Positions 50,201-62,722 of a stretch of DNA of 64,000 nucleotides are shown here, piece after piece. The translations under genes were made by a program, and so were the position numbers. Positions within the stretch are counted from its first letter, which is position 1. Each line of letters opens with the position of its first letter. The DNA lies in contig CM076261.1 of the NCBI GenBank assembly GCA_038380795.1, positions 31,149,866 to 31,213,865 of the forward strand, in the 5' to 3' direction. The notes beneath the pieces were generated by a model, which worked only from the letters and a program-made list of their open reading frames with translations, was not told the origin of the DNA and ran no database searches. The DNA is from Pyrocephalus nanus (Eukaryota; Chordata; Aves; Passeriformes; Tyrannidae).

Positions 50201-52632
50201 GCATTTTTAATATATTTTGACAGCTCTCTTTCAACTTCTTACAAACTTCATAAACAGCGATGAGAGGTTAATATTGTTTGGTATCTTCTGGGAATGTGGT
50301 CAGTATCTGAAGGAAGAAGGGAAAATTGAGAAAAGTTTTAAACAGAAGACTATTATCTACCTTGAATGCAGTCTTCTGCCACTGTTCTGTTATACATAAT
50401 TTGATACTAAAAAGTGAAAAGCTAGACTGACTATAAGATACACTGAAGAAAAAGTAGCTATGGGCTGAGGACATAGTACATGCTTGACTTCAATGATAGG
50501 TTTCATGCTTTCGTTGAATATTTGATTTTTTCTTTCTGAGATCAGTTTTGATTGAACTAAATCTACTATATTTAGATCAAGACTTAATTCCTTGTGTACA
50601 CCCAAAAACACAGTCAATATTGCATGTATTAACATATCCCTGTCCCATACTGTCTTAAGGGATGGAGGAAAGGACAGATGCTTCTGAAAACAGTAAGTAT
50701 GGGTTAACAAAATGATGTTTATACCCTCCAATTTAATATGTTCTGTTGTTTAATATATATGTAGGCTTTTGGTCTTTCTTTAACATAGGTAATGAGAGTG
50801 AAAGGGTCTATGTTCTCTGCATAGCATTCACTTTGTAGTACCTTATGCAGCATTTGAAGTAGGCTGATGGACCATGATAATCACTTTTGGCTGATAAACT
50901 CCATAAAAATTATTTTATCAAAATTAAAAAACCCAAACTTATTGAATCATAAATATTCATAGTGATATTTGGAAAAGGAAAATTTGGGAAAGAGGATATA
51001 TAATTAAGTGAATTTGGGAGCTTCAAAGGAATCAAATGTTTAATAGTATTGGTTTACAAATTCTCTACTTTCAATTTTCCCACAGTAGTAAGTTTTTATA
51101 TGCAGTTTCTTGTCACGTAATGGTTGCACTTTCACATTTAAAAAGAAATAGATTTTTTTTTTTTGCTAGTATCCATCTGTGCTATCTGAGAAACAGTAAA
51201 CCTGATCGCTGGATAGGTTTATTAGATTTGTGGAAGATAAGAGAAGGTTGATGGTCACTTCTGGTGAGCCTGTCCAAGGAGCAGGTGGGGGTATCAGCAG
51301 CATGCCAGCAGTAACTTCTGAGGAAAGAAATGCTCAACATGGCCAAAATGAGATTTTATTACATTTCTACAGGACTGTTGAATGGCATCTTGTATGTCAT
51401 GCCATAGCTATAAAAAGTACAACATGGGTTCAATACTGTTGCATGAAAGTGAAGCTACCAGCTCCTTGTAGGGCTTACTGACTTCAGCTGGGCTCCATGC
51501 AGCCCCTCAGCCATCAGGACTGACTGGCTCGTGAAAGGGTATTGAGAGTACAGGTTTCCCACTTGAATGTCTTCTGAGAAAATTATTCAGAGGCACTCAA
51601 ATACTGGCAAGATCATTACGATCTTCTTTATTCTGTGTTCTGCAGTTCCCCACAAACATCAAAGACAGGCACAAGAAGGAGCACAAGGGTTCAGCAGGTT
51701 GTTAACAAATGGATTTTGGTACTTGTCATAAATGATGCTGATCTCAGTATATTAAAAGTGAAATCAACTCTGTTTCTTCTGTCCAATAAAAGGAAGAACA
51801 CAGGGGGCATGAACATTCAGTGCAGTTCTTCTGCTAATTAGTGGTTTGAAGGAACCGTACATGAAAAACTCCCTGCTGAGCTTACTGAATTTTATATAAC
51901 AGCCCTATTATCTGCTATTAGTGTTAAATGTCCATTTTCTCTCATGTCCCCGTGGTAGTAGATGAAAACTTATTGTTTAGGCTTCTTATGTTGGCTTGAT
52001 TGTGCGTAGTGCTAAGGGAAGACAAAAATCCTTTCTAAATGACCTCGGAGCAAAAAAAATCTTTTCCAGTTGGAAAAGTGGTTGGGACTGTTTCGGAATG
52101 TGTTGTTGTGGCTTTAACAATAGTTAAGTAAAACTACCATGTACATTCTAGCTGCCTATGGGACTCTTCAACAACTAAAATGTATGATATCATCTTTCCC
52201 ATCGTCCCTACTATTTTGGGGAAGGAAGGAAGGAGATATGGAGTGGAATTATGCGAACAGTCTCCAAGATACACTTTTGCTCGGGTCGCAGCTTGAGGAT
52301 ACTTGAGAATTTCTTTGCTTTGATAAATAAGCTTTGTCTGCAATTTTTCACATGCTTTAGGTTCCCCATATATTTACATAGTTTTTGATGTTTATGCCCA
52401 TGGAGGCTGGTTGCTTTAAATATTTAAATTGTCACAGAGCAAATAGCTTTCTTGAATTGTGATTTGCTAATTGAATTATCTGACCAGAATATTTAGTGTG
52501 AGGTAATGTAAATAGTGCAAGATGTGTACAGCAATATGGTAAAAAGTCTGAAAAAGCTGTTATTTGCCTTTCTTTACTTCCTCTGGCTTCTTATAGATTT
52601 TTTGGCATAAGCATTTTAGTGTAACAGAAGTT
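44228..52632. other. non-coding DNA, no gene seen
   Basis: More than eight kilobases of AT-rich DNA. Frames stay at or below 113 codons. A 19-bp unit, TTTCAGATAACATATCAGG, is repeated twice in tandem at 48356-48392. A slightly GC-richer patch lies at 44990-45130. No gene or repeat family is supported. Confidence 0.55.
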
Positions 52633-52765
52633 ACAAACTATGTCTCATAAAGTGACTGCAGAAAGCTAACTCTGATATCCTACTGCGTTACTGGGTTGTT
52701 GGTACATTTGTAATATAAAAGGTTAGTATTTAGACACTGCCTTTAGAGGAGAACCTGAGGAAAAG
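52633..52765 (+). repeat. perfect 133-bp direct repeat, copy 1
   Basis: Starts ACAAACTATGTCTC and ends ACCTGAGGAAAAG. It is identical at all 133 positions to 53226-53358. The flanking bases differ at once on both sides (T versus C before, A versus G after). The sequence is not low complexity and is not CR1. Confidence 0.97.
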
Positions 52766-52923
52766 ATAACTTGTTCTTGTTCTGAGCCCTTGTTTTGTTT
52801 TGTTAGTACTTGCAATAGAGATGAGGAGTTTCTTACTATGGGAAAGTCAGGACCATTCTACACTGTTGAGCACTTTCTACTTTTATTCCCAAAGGTGATT
52901 ACAGAATTTTGTTTTACACCTAG

Positions 52924-53170
52924 CAGTTGACAGTCTGGTTTGCTTGGGTACCATTGGCCATGAGAGCTCATGCAGGGGGACATATGTGTTCATCCTGGCC
53001 TCATTTATTCTCTCAGCAGGCACTATGATATACCCTAGCATTTTAATTGATTCAAGGAGTGAATATAAGGCTGGATGGCCTCTGTGCACTTCCTCACACC
53101 CTGAATCAGTTCAAATCTGTTTCTCTGCTCACCTGTCACCAATCTGTGTCTTGTCAAATCACATCAGCAG
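52924..53170 (+). other. exon-like open segment between the repeats
   Basis: A T-rich acceptor shape (TTTTGTTTTACACCTAG) is followed by 247 bp that stay open in one frame up to a donor shape, CAGCAG|GTAGCT. That frame ends at a stop overlapping the donor. It encodes a hydrophobic, membrane-segment-like stretch, YVFILASFILSAGTMIY, followed by a polar and then a cysteine-containing part. There is no clear start codon in context, so it would be an internal exon. No family was recognised. The exact fit of open frame to splice sites is suggestive but could be chance. Confidence 0.22.
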
Positions 53171-53225
53171 GTAGCTTGTGACTGCCTTTGTGTCCTGTAA
53201 AGACAACGCTTCACACAGGCAATTC

Positions 53226-53358
53226 ACAAACTATGTCTCATAAAGTGACTGCAGAAAGCTAACTCTGATATCCTACTGCGTTACTGGGTTGTTGGTACAT
53301 TTGTAATATAAAAGGTTAGTATTTAGACACTGCCTTTAGAGGAGAACCTGAGGAAAAG
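53226..53358 (+). repeat. perfect 133-bp direct repeat, copy 2
   Basis: Identical to 52633-52765 at an offset of 593 bp. The 460 bp between the copies is not repeated after copy 2. Confidence 0.97.
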
Positions 53359-55963
53359 GTCCTCCACTTCACCACTTGTAATTACTCAATCTCTTCACCT
53401 TTTCTTTTCCTTTCTCACATTCATCCTGCTATAAGGACCTGGGTAGAATGGGCTACATTCAGCCCAGCAAATTTTTAGTTTAGAAGACAGTGTGCCTCCA
53501 GAAATTGTTTCAGATTTTATTTTCAGAAGATATTCAGTGTTACCACAGTATAAACGTACACATTGTTAAGAATTAGAACAAGATTTCCTTGTGAATAACA
53601 GTATGCTTGGGAAATGCTTTCTTCGAGCATGTTTGCGATACACCCTTCTGCTTCTTCCCCTTAATCTCTAAAACCTCTGGGAACTGGATACTGAGAAAAA
53701 TGATGGGATATATGGACTGCCCTAATGGGTACTTCTGCATTTAAAAGTTTTGTGGTAAACTTTTGGTGCAAAAGTATACTTATGCAATGAATTTACGTAC
53801 ACACTATTTTATACAATACTTCAGAATCTGGGAAACAATTGTTGTTTTGATGATGCAGTTATGAGGAAAGGAACCAATATGGTCCTCTGGTTCTGGGATG
53901 AATTTGCACTTCTGGTGTTTGAGAAGAAAACACCTACTACATAACTTTATCTGTGAGATTCATGTTAGTCCCTTAACTTAGTTAATTAGTTCTCAAAGCT
54001 GAACCATGGTCATATTACTGAAGTATAATTTATTTTTCTTCATAATGTCTGTTACATCATTAGGAAAAGCCAATTTGCATCTTACAACTAAGATACCAAA
54101 ATTACTTGCTATGTGTCATTTTATTTTAAAATGACATTTCTGTTCAAAGTGAACTTTCAGTTTCCTTTAACAGTGGAAATGAGCATCTCATAAAAGTTAA
54201 CACTTGTCAGTCTGTAAAAGAAATCAAGCTTCATTACTTCATTATCTATACCTGTGAAAGGGAAAATAATTCACTATAATTGCTTCTCTCCTACATTACC
54301 ATTCCTGTGAATATAGTCCATAAATAGTCTCCATATGGTATCATATATTTTCACTAATGTCCTGCAATCTGTAAGTCATTTTTCCAGGTGATGTCTATTT
54401 TAAAATCATATGTAATTTTTATTACATCCATGGTATAGGTACTTCTTGAAATGAACATTTAAAAAGTAAATGGAGCATAACCACATGTATAGATCCTTTT
54501 TCTAGTGGCATGTGTGTTCATATTTGGACACTAAATAATAGTTTCTCAGACTGGCAGAGGCTTTGACCTTGTAAAATATGTAGTTACAGAGTTACAATAT
54601 GAAATTTCGGGACACTAACCCAAAACAGTAGTCTGAAAGCTAATGGATAAATGAGCATGCAGCTGCAGAGAGGTTTTTCCTCAGCTGTGACTATTATGGG
54701 TTCCTTAAAACAGGAATTTCTTAGGCTTAAAATGAACACAGTGCTCTCCAGTCCACTTCACTACTGAATTTTGGACTCGAGGAAAGTTAACTTTCAGGTC
54801 TCCATTCATTTTGAGGCTTTTAAAAACTAATTTTTTCTGATGTTTGCCTCAAGCAAATTTTTCCCCCACATTTAAAAGTCATAACCTGCTCAATGTGAAA
54901 AACTTGCTTCCTTAGCTTTGAAGCTTTTAAAGTTTCCCCCTAATCTGCTGTAATTTAGGACCAGCAAAATGGAGATTTCAGAATGCTTCATTGTTTCTGT
55001 TCATCCTACTTGAATTAGAAACCACAATAATTTCCTGAGAGTGTTTTCAGAACATGTCATGTCCTAAGAAGAAGGTTAATCTCGATCCAAAAAGCTGATG
55101 TGTGCTGTTCGCTGCTCTTTGCTCACTTATTTCCCTTCTGCCTTCTTCCCCTTGCAGCAGCCTTTATGGTGCTCCTGGCAAACTGGGAACAAGTAACTTA
55201 AGATGCTGGATTTCTAGAGCATGCTTAATTTTTCTTTCTTCTTGGGTGAACTGCTTCATGTACAAGATGCTTACTCGCACAAACAGTTTGTAAAATCATT
55301 CAGAGAAAGGAAAAAAATCAGTTAAACTAATGAGGTAAAGTTGGTCAGAGCAATAGCTTAAGACAAAAACTGGACTGCCTTTTCCAGGTTGTCCTAAATG
55401 CTGAGTGAGGGCTGTACTGCTGTACATATTAAACCTCTACTAGTATCCAACTACCAACCCAAATAACAGTGTATTTTGAACCTGGGAGTCGAGCTAAATT
55501 ATTGTCATGATTATAAGACAAATATGATAATCTTTTCTGTTGCTCATTTTTTTCAATAGAGGCATTTTCTTCTTAATTGTGATTGACTTGTATGCATAAA
55601 TAGATTTGCAGGGTTAATACATTGCTTTCTAGTAAGTATCTGGACACTTTCCCACTTAAAACTAGTTAGTCTTCTCATAGTGCCCATTTCCTCTCCCTTT
55701 TCTCCCCCCATCCAAAATGCTGTAGACTGTTGTTTAGAGACGAAAGGCATCTGTGTATCCACAGGCATCCAGATTAAGCACATAGCTTTCAGATTTAAAG
55801 TCCTGCAGTGGTGGAGCTCTGCTGGTAAAATGCAAAGCTTCCAGTTTAGTATTTCATCCCAGACTCGGGAGATATAGCTTTACCTTGTTACAGTTGTATT
55901 GCAACTTCTAGCAGCAGTGATGGAGGAGTACATACTTTAAAGACAGAGGGCATTTGCCAAAGA
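53359..55963. other. non-coding DNA, no gene seen
   Basis: AT-rich DNA. No frame above 76 codons and no recognised repeat. Confidence 0.55.
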
Positions 55964-56100
55964 ATCGCAGAATAGTTGAGGTTGGGAGGGACCGACTACA
56001 TCAACGAGCCCGCCCTGCCTGCTCAGAGCAGCGCCAGCGAGGCTGGCAGGACCATGTCCAGTTTGGAATGGAGGATTTTCGAGGACAGCGACTCCTGGAG
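55964..56100 (-). mobile_element. CR1 LINE 3' end fragment
   Basis: The plus strand reads AGAATCGCAGAATAG, GAGGTTGGGAGGGACC, CCCTGCCTGCTCAGAGCAG and then GCAGGACCATGTCCAG, which is the inverted CR1 3' end. Similarity fades near 56100 where the GC-rich patch starts. Confidence 0.75.
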
Positions 56101-56149
56101 TGAAGTGATTTCATGTGAGCAAGTGTGCCAGGTTCATGGCCAGCCTTTG

Positions 56150-56440
56150 GCGTGTTGGGAGAGGGCAGCCCCGTGAGTGCTGGGGCGGCCCCTGTATGGA
56201 GGCAGACACCGCCGGTCCCAGCGGCTCCAGCGGCCCCAGCGCAGGGCACGGCTGAGCCCCTCAGCCACGGGCGGGAGGACGGGCGAGAGCCCCGGGGAAA
56301 GCCTGGGCAAGGGAGGGCAAAACGCTGCCAGGCAGCCAGGGCTGAGGGAGGGGAACCGGGTGAGAAACAGCCCTGCGAGCCCCGAGGGCAGAGCGGGAGG
56401 AGGACTCTGGCAGGGATAGCCCTGCAGCCCCAGGAGAAAT
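56150..56440. promoter_or_regulatory. small CpG-rich island
   Basis: About 290 bp with roughly 70% GC by eye and about 17 CpG in 56185-56400, in a window that is otherwise AT-rich and CpG-poor. It contains a GC box, GGGCGGG, near 56269. The 199-codon minus-strand and 122-codon plus-strand frames here are long because GC-rich DNA has few stops. It could be a promoter of an unannotated transcript or a GC-rich repeat. It directly follows a CR1 fragment. Confidence 0.4.
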
Positions 56441-59400
56441 TGCCACTCCCCACCACATGTTCCTGTCTGTATTTGATAAAATATAGTAAATAATTAACTT
56501 TGCTTAATGTCTGTGTAAGGCCTAGGTTCTCCATAGATGTGAACTCCACAGATCCTTGTTTTCTCTCTTCAGGGGATATTCTGTCTAGAAAATGAAACAT
56601 TTGGCCTAAATATAACAGGTAAGGAGTAAGCTATGCCACTTGAATAGCCATGGGCTCTAATTTCCAGAAATGCAGAGGTACCAATGTCAGTGATACCTGT
56701 GTTGCATCAGGCCAACCACACTGTTTCTCACTGTTTTAAAATCATGTTTGTTTACATTTTTATCATGCTGTGTAATTCTTTGCCTTTTCTAAGAAATTAG
56801 TTGAAAACTGGAAACAATGGTCACAGCTAAGCTGTGGGGGACAAAGGGCTTTCTGTTTACAGTTAGAGAATGCGAATGTTAATTTTGATCCCAAGGTATG
56901 TTTCTGGCAGCGTAGATTAGCTCAAATGCGGTTTTGTTTTTCTTCAGGAGTACCTAGCCATCTTAATTCTGTCCTTCATATTGTCAAACAATATCTGGAA
57001 GAAGTCTAATAAACTTGGAAATGTTTCAAATGTTTTATTTTTTTGAATAACAGTGTTAATTTTAGAGAACATTTTGGGCAAACTCAGGAGCAGGCACAAT
57101 TGTGAAGAAATCATTAATATAAATTGTGTGCTGCAAAGGGAAAAGAGACATAAACATAAATTTATTGATTTTTTTTAGTATGTATTATATATCTATCATT
57201 CCCATGTCGTATTTAATTATTACAGATTTAAGAAAGAAGATAGCTGATTACTGCTTAAGTTCTGTGAAGCAAATAACTGGTTTCACAGGGCTATATTTCC
57301 ATAATTTAATTTGCCATTTTGCACTTAAGTCATTGTGACAACTATGTTTTCTTCACCACCCCTCCCCAGTCTTCTGAACTTTGAGCAATGAAAGCCCCAT
57401 GAAAACTGAGCTGAGGCTGCCCAGCTGTGCAGGCGTGACTGTGATGTGGGAGCAGCTCCCTTTCTCCAGCTGGCTGTGGTAGGGAGCTGCAGTCAAGAGA
57501 AGCACACTGGTTGGCTCCTGAGCAATATGCCATATTTTCTCCTGCTGCAAGGCTCAGTGACAAAGTTGGCTGGTGGATTGATCAGCTGCATTCAGCCTGT
57601 GTCTTTGAGGAGTTGAAGAGAATGTGAGCACATATTTTGGGGAATGAAATGTAACAGATAAAGAATAATTTCTACGAAAATATTTAGCTTCTTTTCCTGG
57701 TTTTGGGCATATGTCTACAGCATAAGGAGTACTTCTGTATATGACACTTACACTAAGTGGTTGAGGTCACCTCAGTCTTGGCACAATATGAACTTATCTG
57801 AACAAACAAACTCCTCCTAGCTTGAGATCAACTTGGTGTAGTTCCTGCAGGTCCAGCCTGTGTGCATCAGTGCAGGATTCATGATCAGAAGTCTACCTAA
57901 AGCATCACAAGACTTCTACCCTGCATTGTGAACTGTAATAGCTACCATCTGCTCCCCACCCACACAGACTTAGTAAACTCAGATGTACAGCTGATAGAAA
58001 ATGCTTAGTTTCAAAAATATACAATGCTGAAGGCAACAAAAACTTTCAAAACAGTGTATTTCCAACCTCTTTTGCTTGGGGTGAAGTGGACATGTGAATT
58101 CCTTTGTACAGGGTTGGTATTTTTATCTGCCACAACTAAATAGCCTCTCTCAAACAGTAAAGTAGGTGTAATCTAGTAGCAGATGTTGATTTCACTCCAC
58201 ACACACTCTTGCCCTTGTTTTGAAGTCTGAGAAAAATTCATGTCCTGCATTGCTTGTTGCTCAAGGCAAGGAACCTTTATAGTCCTCCAGCTGGTCCATG
58301 TCCAATTCAGCTGCTACAGTCAAAAATATCACTATCTGGGTGAGGTAAAGGTAAATGTATTTCATAGTCAAAGTCAAAGAAGGTTAAATGAGAAGTTACT
58401 CCCTACAATTGTTTTGGGTTTTTTTTTTCTCTACTAGGGAAGAATGTATTCTTTATTTTCCCTTAGCAAATATCTTTGTAGATCGCTTTTTCTCATTTTC
58501 TGTTTTGCAGCCGTGGTTATGTGAGAGATGCAATTTTATACTTGTCTCACTAGCACTAATTTTTGCTGACTGTTACATTTATTCAAAAGTAATAGTGTCT
58601 GATTGCAAACAATTTCTTTCCAGTACCTGTTTTATATCTTATGGAATCTAGTGATCTACACTGAGGTGTCTTACTTCTGGTGTTGTAGAGACAGGGCACT
58701 GATCCTGCCACTCTGATAGAAGTATCTTATAACTGCATAACCTGACTTTGTGGCCCTGCTGAATTCTATGTATTTGTTTTGCCTTTTCCTTCACTCCATT
58801 ATAATATTTATGCTTTTGCCTGTGCTTCCACCTTCTTGCCTCTGTCCTCCTGCCAGTTCATTTTGGCATTGTTGTCCCATTGTTCAGGCTCAGGTATTGT
58901 CCTTTTTCATAGCCTTAACTCCAATGTCAGAACTTCCTCCCGTTCCCTTTCAGCTCGTAACCATGAGCCTCACATATGTAAAATGGATTAAGTCTCATCC
59001 TTTTTAGAAAAAAAACAAAGGCATGTTTCTTTTTACTAACATAATAATAATTTTAAAAAAAGGTAGAAAATAATACCTGCTCTCAGACCAGACTACTTCT
59101 TTTGCTTGCTGTTTCCATTACTTCCATTGCTCACCCACCACAAAGATACTGTTGTTTCTACATTTTTTTCTTCCCCCCCACCCTTTTCCTGTGCAGGATG
59201 CCAAGCACACAGGAAGGAAGGAGAAGAAGAAATAGTAATAATAATAACTATGGTCCAAACAGAAAAAATCTCCGAGTAATGTTGGCACCTCTCTTCCAGT
59301 ATGCTTGAGTGAGTGTGGCAAACGCTTTGCAGAAGTGACTTTAAAAAAAAAAAATCAAAGACAATTATGGACACACTTCTGAGTTAACAAAATGTCTTAT

Positions 59401-60739
59401 CATGTCTCAATTTACACCTGTAAGAAGTTGCACTAAAGTTACAGGAACTTTTCATATGCACAAAACTTGGATAAAATTCACTTGCTAAATTAAGGGTCCA
59501 AGTTCTCTTCCCTATTGTATAATAGTTTTGAAGTAAAACAATGCTCTTCGTAAATGATATAATGAAAAAAACGAAGCAGGAAACTTAGCAGGAACAATAA
59601 GAACTTTATATCTTCCCCCCTTCTCCCTTCCCTTAGATTTGGCAGGATCCTTCAGGAATGGAAAACATACCTTAACATTAACCAGCATACACGAAGGGAT
59701 TTCTCAAAATTTCTTGAGCCAAACTTTGAAAGGGTTTTCAACTCACTCCTGTATACAATGTTCACGTTCACCTTCCTAATAGTTATCTTTTAGTGCTTTA
59801 ATGAGCCCACAGTGCAGACAAGATGCTGCTAGGAAAAAAAAACACCAGTTGTACGTAGGAATGACTTGGATAACCACGCAGTTGCAAAGCGTATTCTTTC
59901 TTATGTGCTTTACCATGTGAAACTGAAGAACTTAAAAAATGTGGCCTTGAAGGATATTTTAAAGCAGCTATTCGACTTGGATCCAGTTTTTTATGCATAA
60001 TTATATACACGTATGGCCTGATGGTTATCTGACACAGGTTTTATTGCCAAGGGACACATTCCATTATTTGTAATGCACACTAGAGTAAGTCTACTATGCC
60101 TACCCTTGGATTTATGTTGCTGCAGTGCTTGAGAGACCTTGTCATGGATGAGGAGTTTATTGTGTTAGCTCTGCACAAATGGAGGACAAATAGGTATTCC
60201 ATGCTCCCAAGAGCAACCCTCCACAACCTGTTTGGATGCCTGATAGTTTTTTTTCTCTCAGCTACACCTCAGATTTGGGAAGGTTTTTCTCAAACATGAG
60301 CGAAGTATAATGGTTTCAATTTACACTGATGACAATATAGTGTTTAAGAGGGATTTTTTGTATTGTAAACCCAAACCTTGATCTGATTAATAAAAGTCTT
60401 TCATCATATTTTAATATCCATCATCAAGAAAACGTGCAGGAAAATTCCAGGTGTGTAAAGTGGCTAAGTGGCATTGCTGTCATTTCTGTCAGTAGGTGTG
60501 ACAGTGTTGAATGAAGCATGGAGTAAATTTGTTTTCCTGCTGTGATTAGACTGTTAGAGCTAAAACTTAGTGTGTTCACAAAGCTTAAAACTGTCATAGG
60601 TGAACATATGGATAGCTATAAGATGTCACTGCTCATATTTACTATATAGTAAAGCTGAAGAGCGAAGACGCACTGATGACAATCTGTGGAGTACTTAAGT
60701 TAAGGAAAGATGGAAGATGCATATAGGGACAGTAAGCAG
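56441..60739. other. non-coding DNA, no gene seen
   Basis: No supported gene. A GC-richer patch with CAGCTGGCTG words lies at 57390-57560. A GAAGGAAGGAGAAG stretch followed by TAA units lies at 59210-59250, and a 12-A run near 59342. Confidence 0.55.
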
Positions 60740-61190
60740 TGAGATTGGTACCTTCACAACCTTTATAGGTAATCTGTTCCACTCCTTCACTATTGCCATA
60801 TGCAGTTCAGAGCTCTCATGTTTCAGTTTATGCTCATTGCTTTCCATCCTCTCACTGTGCATCACTGTGAAGAACTTGACATCTTCCCAAATAACTCCTT
60901 GTATGTATTGGAAAACCACTACGAGGTCTCTCCAATGCCTTGTGTTCTCCAGGCTGAAAAAGCCCCTGCCCTTTTCAGAGGACAATGTTCTAGCCCCCAA
61001 ATACTGAACTCACTTCAGTTTATTGATGTCCATCCTGCATCAGGTGCTCAAATTAGATAGATAATTGAAAATGGAATCTCACAAGGTCTGATTGGAAAGA
61101 TAGAATCCCTCCCTTCTGGCTGTATGCCCTGTTGACACAGCGCAGGACACTGTTGGCTGTCCCTGCAGTCAGGGCTATATATGAAACTAC
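60740..61190 (-). mobile_element. CR1 LINE 3' portion, about 450 bp, diverged
   Basis: Blocks run in inverted CR1 order: AGGTAATCTGTTCCACTCC, TTTCAGTTTATGCTCATTGC, GTGCATCACTGTGAAGAAC, a TGTATTGGAAAACCAC block followed by GAGGTCTC, TCTCCAGGCTGAAAAAGCCC, GGAATCTCACAAGG, and CCTGTTGACACAGCGCAGGA followed by CACTGTTGGCTG. The very 3' terminus is missing. It is more diverged than the copy at 35067. Confidence 0.8.
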
Positions 61191-62444
61191 AGAGATGTTA
61201 AGTGTCATTCTACCTATGTCGTGCTACTTAATTAACATTGATCAATCCTTAAAATTCAGATCTAAAGCACAAACACCCAAGTAGGAGGCAGGAAAGTGAG
61301 GTAGTAGGGTGAGATTGAATGTTAAAATGCAGAATCATATTTGGAGCTAACCATACCCAAGGCACAGTGCATCTGGAAATGCAAAAACAGTTGGGATTTC
61401 TTTCTTGGTCCAGGTTCTCTTTTTGCTCATTCATTTTCAGTTGTTTGATTAAAGAGAGTGTCTCTGAACATCATATATCAGTATGTATCAGTTTAATACT
61501 GTAGCCTAATGTGCGTCAAGCCATAGGAAAGCAATGAACAGAGATGATGAAGTTCCATGGAACCTGCTATAGACATGAATCTAGCTTTTTTCTCCTTGAA
61601 AACCTCTTACAGGGCTTTTTTCTTTATTTTTTCCCCTTTAATCAGTCTGCAGACCCTATTAAACAGGAACAAAAAGAGGAAGAGGAAGTACACAGTATCT
61701 GCTTTCTACAAAGCAGACTGTATTTATTTGTTTAAGTGAGACAGAATCTCAATGTCTTCAATGTTTCTTAAAAGCAGATTTAAGCAAATCATCTGGGCAG
61801 CCAGCCAGGCAGAGTGCATTTTTAGGCACTGACTCAAAGGCAATGTCAAGTCATATTAATCTGGATGCCTAGAAATAATATATATGAGATTTTTAAAAAA
61901 GAATACTGAAAGATCATCTTGCCACAGTCGTGGCTGATTATTTGACACAGGTCAGAGAGAAATTGCATTGTAAGTCATGAAATGGTGATGAAAAATGCTC
62001 TAAAATATTAAGCTAATACATTATCTAAGGCTGAATGCTATCTGATTGCTACTTCTCAGACACTTCATTATGGTGCATCACCTAAATATAGTCAACAAAG
62101 AAGCTGGTTCAAACCACCACCTCTCCAGGGGGGTAAAAAAAAAAAAGAGAGAGAGAGAGAGAGAGAGGTTTCTTAATTATTTACTTATGTGAAAAACTTG
62201 CTTAAATGATTGTGTATCTCAGTAGGAGATTGTTTTATATTATATTTATATTACCAGGTTGGAACAAGTACTATATTGATTTCCCCTGTTGTTTTTATAT
62301 GTTCAACAGTAAGAATTCAGCATCTCACCCACAAAATATAATTTATATGACAAATAATTGATATAATTTTGTTGAAAAATTGCAATAATTTTGTTCTTCA
62401 CCTTGTGTGATGAGATGGAAGCAGTGTTTTTCTCAGTTTTGACA
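61191..62444. other. non-coding DNA with A and GA simple repeats
   Basis: No gene was seen. The only feature is the A run and GA repeat at 62135-62168. Confidence 0.55.
62135..62168. repeat. A run followed by GA microsatellite
   Basis: Twelve A followed by about 11 GA units. Confidence 0.9.
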
Positions 62445-62722
62445 ATCATAGAATCATAGCATTTTTAGGGTTGGAAGGGACCTCTGGAGATCATATAGAC
62501 CAACCCCTGTGCCAAGGCAGGGTCACCTAGAGCAGGTTGCACAGGAGCATGTCCAGGTGTGATTTGAGTATCTTCAGAGTGTTTATGTCCATTGCTCCTC
62601 ATCCTGTTGGTAAGCACCACTGAAGTGTCTGGCACCATCCTCTTGGCATACGCTTTTGAGATATTTGTATGTATTGATGAGATTCCCTCTCAGTCTTCTC
62701 TTCCCTAGATTGAACAGACCAA
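62445..62722 (-). mobile_element. CR1 LINE 3' end, about 280 bp
   Basis: The plus strand begins ATCATAGAATCATAG, then GGTTGGAAGGGACCTCTGG, AGACCAACCCCTG, GGCAGGGTCACCTAGAGCAG, GGAGCATGTCCAGGTGTG, a CACCACTGAA block, and TCTCAGTCTTCTCTTCCC followed by TAGATTGAACAGACC. This is a clear inverted CR1 3' end with its terminal ATCATAGA units intact. Confidence 0.93.

Noticed and set aside
56001..56600. 199-codon minus-strand frame, the longest in the window
   Set aside because: It spans the CpG-rich patch and a CR1 fragment. GC-rich DNA has few stops, the translation is proline-, alanine- and glycine-rich, and overlapping long frames exist on the other strand.
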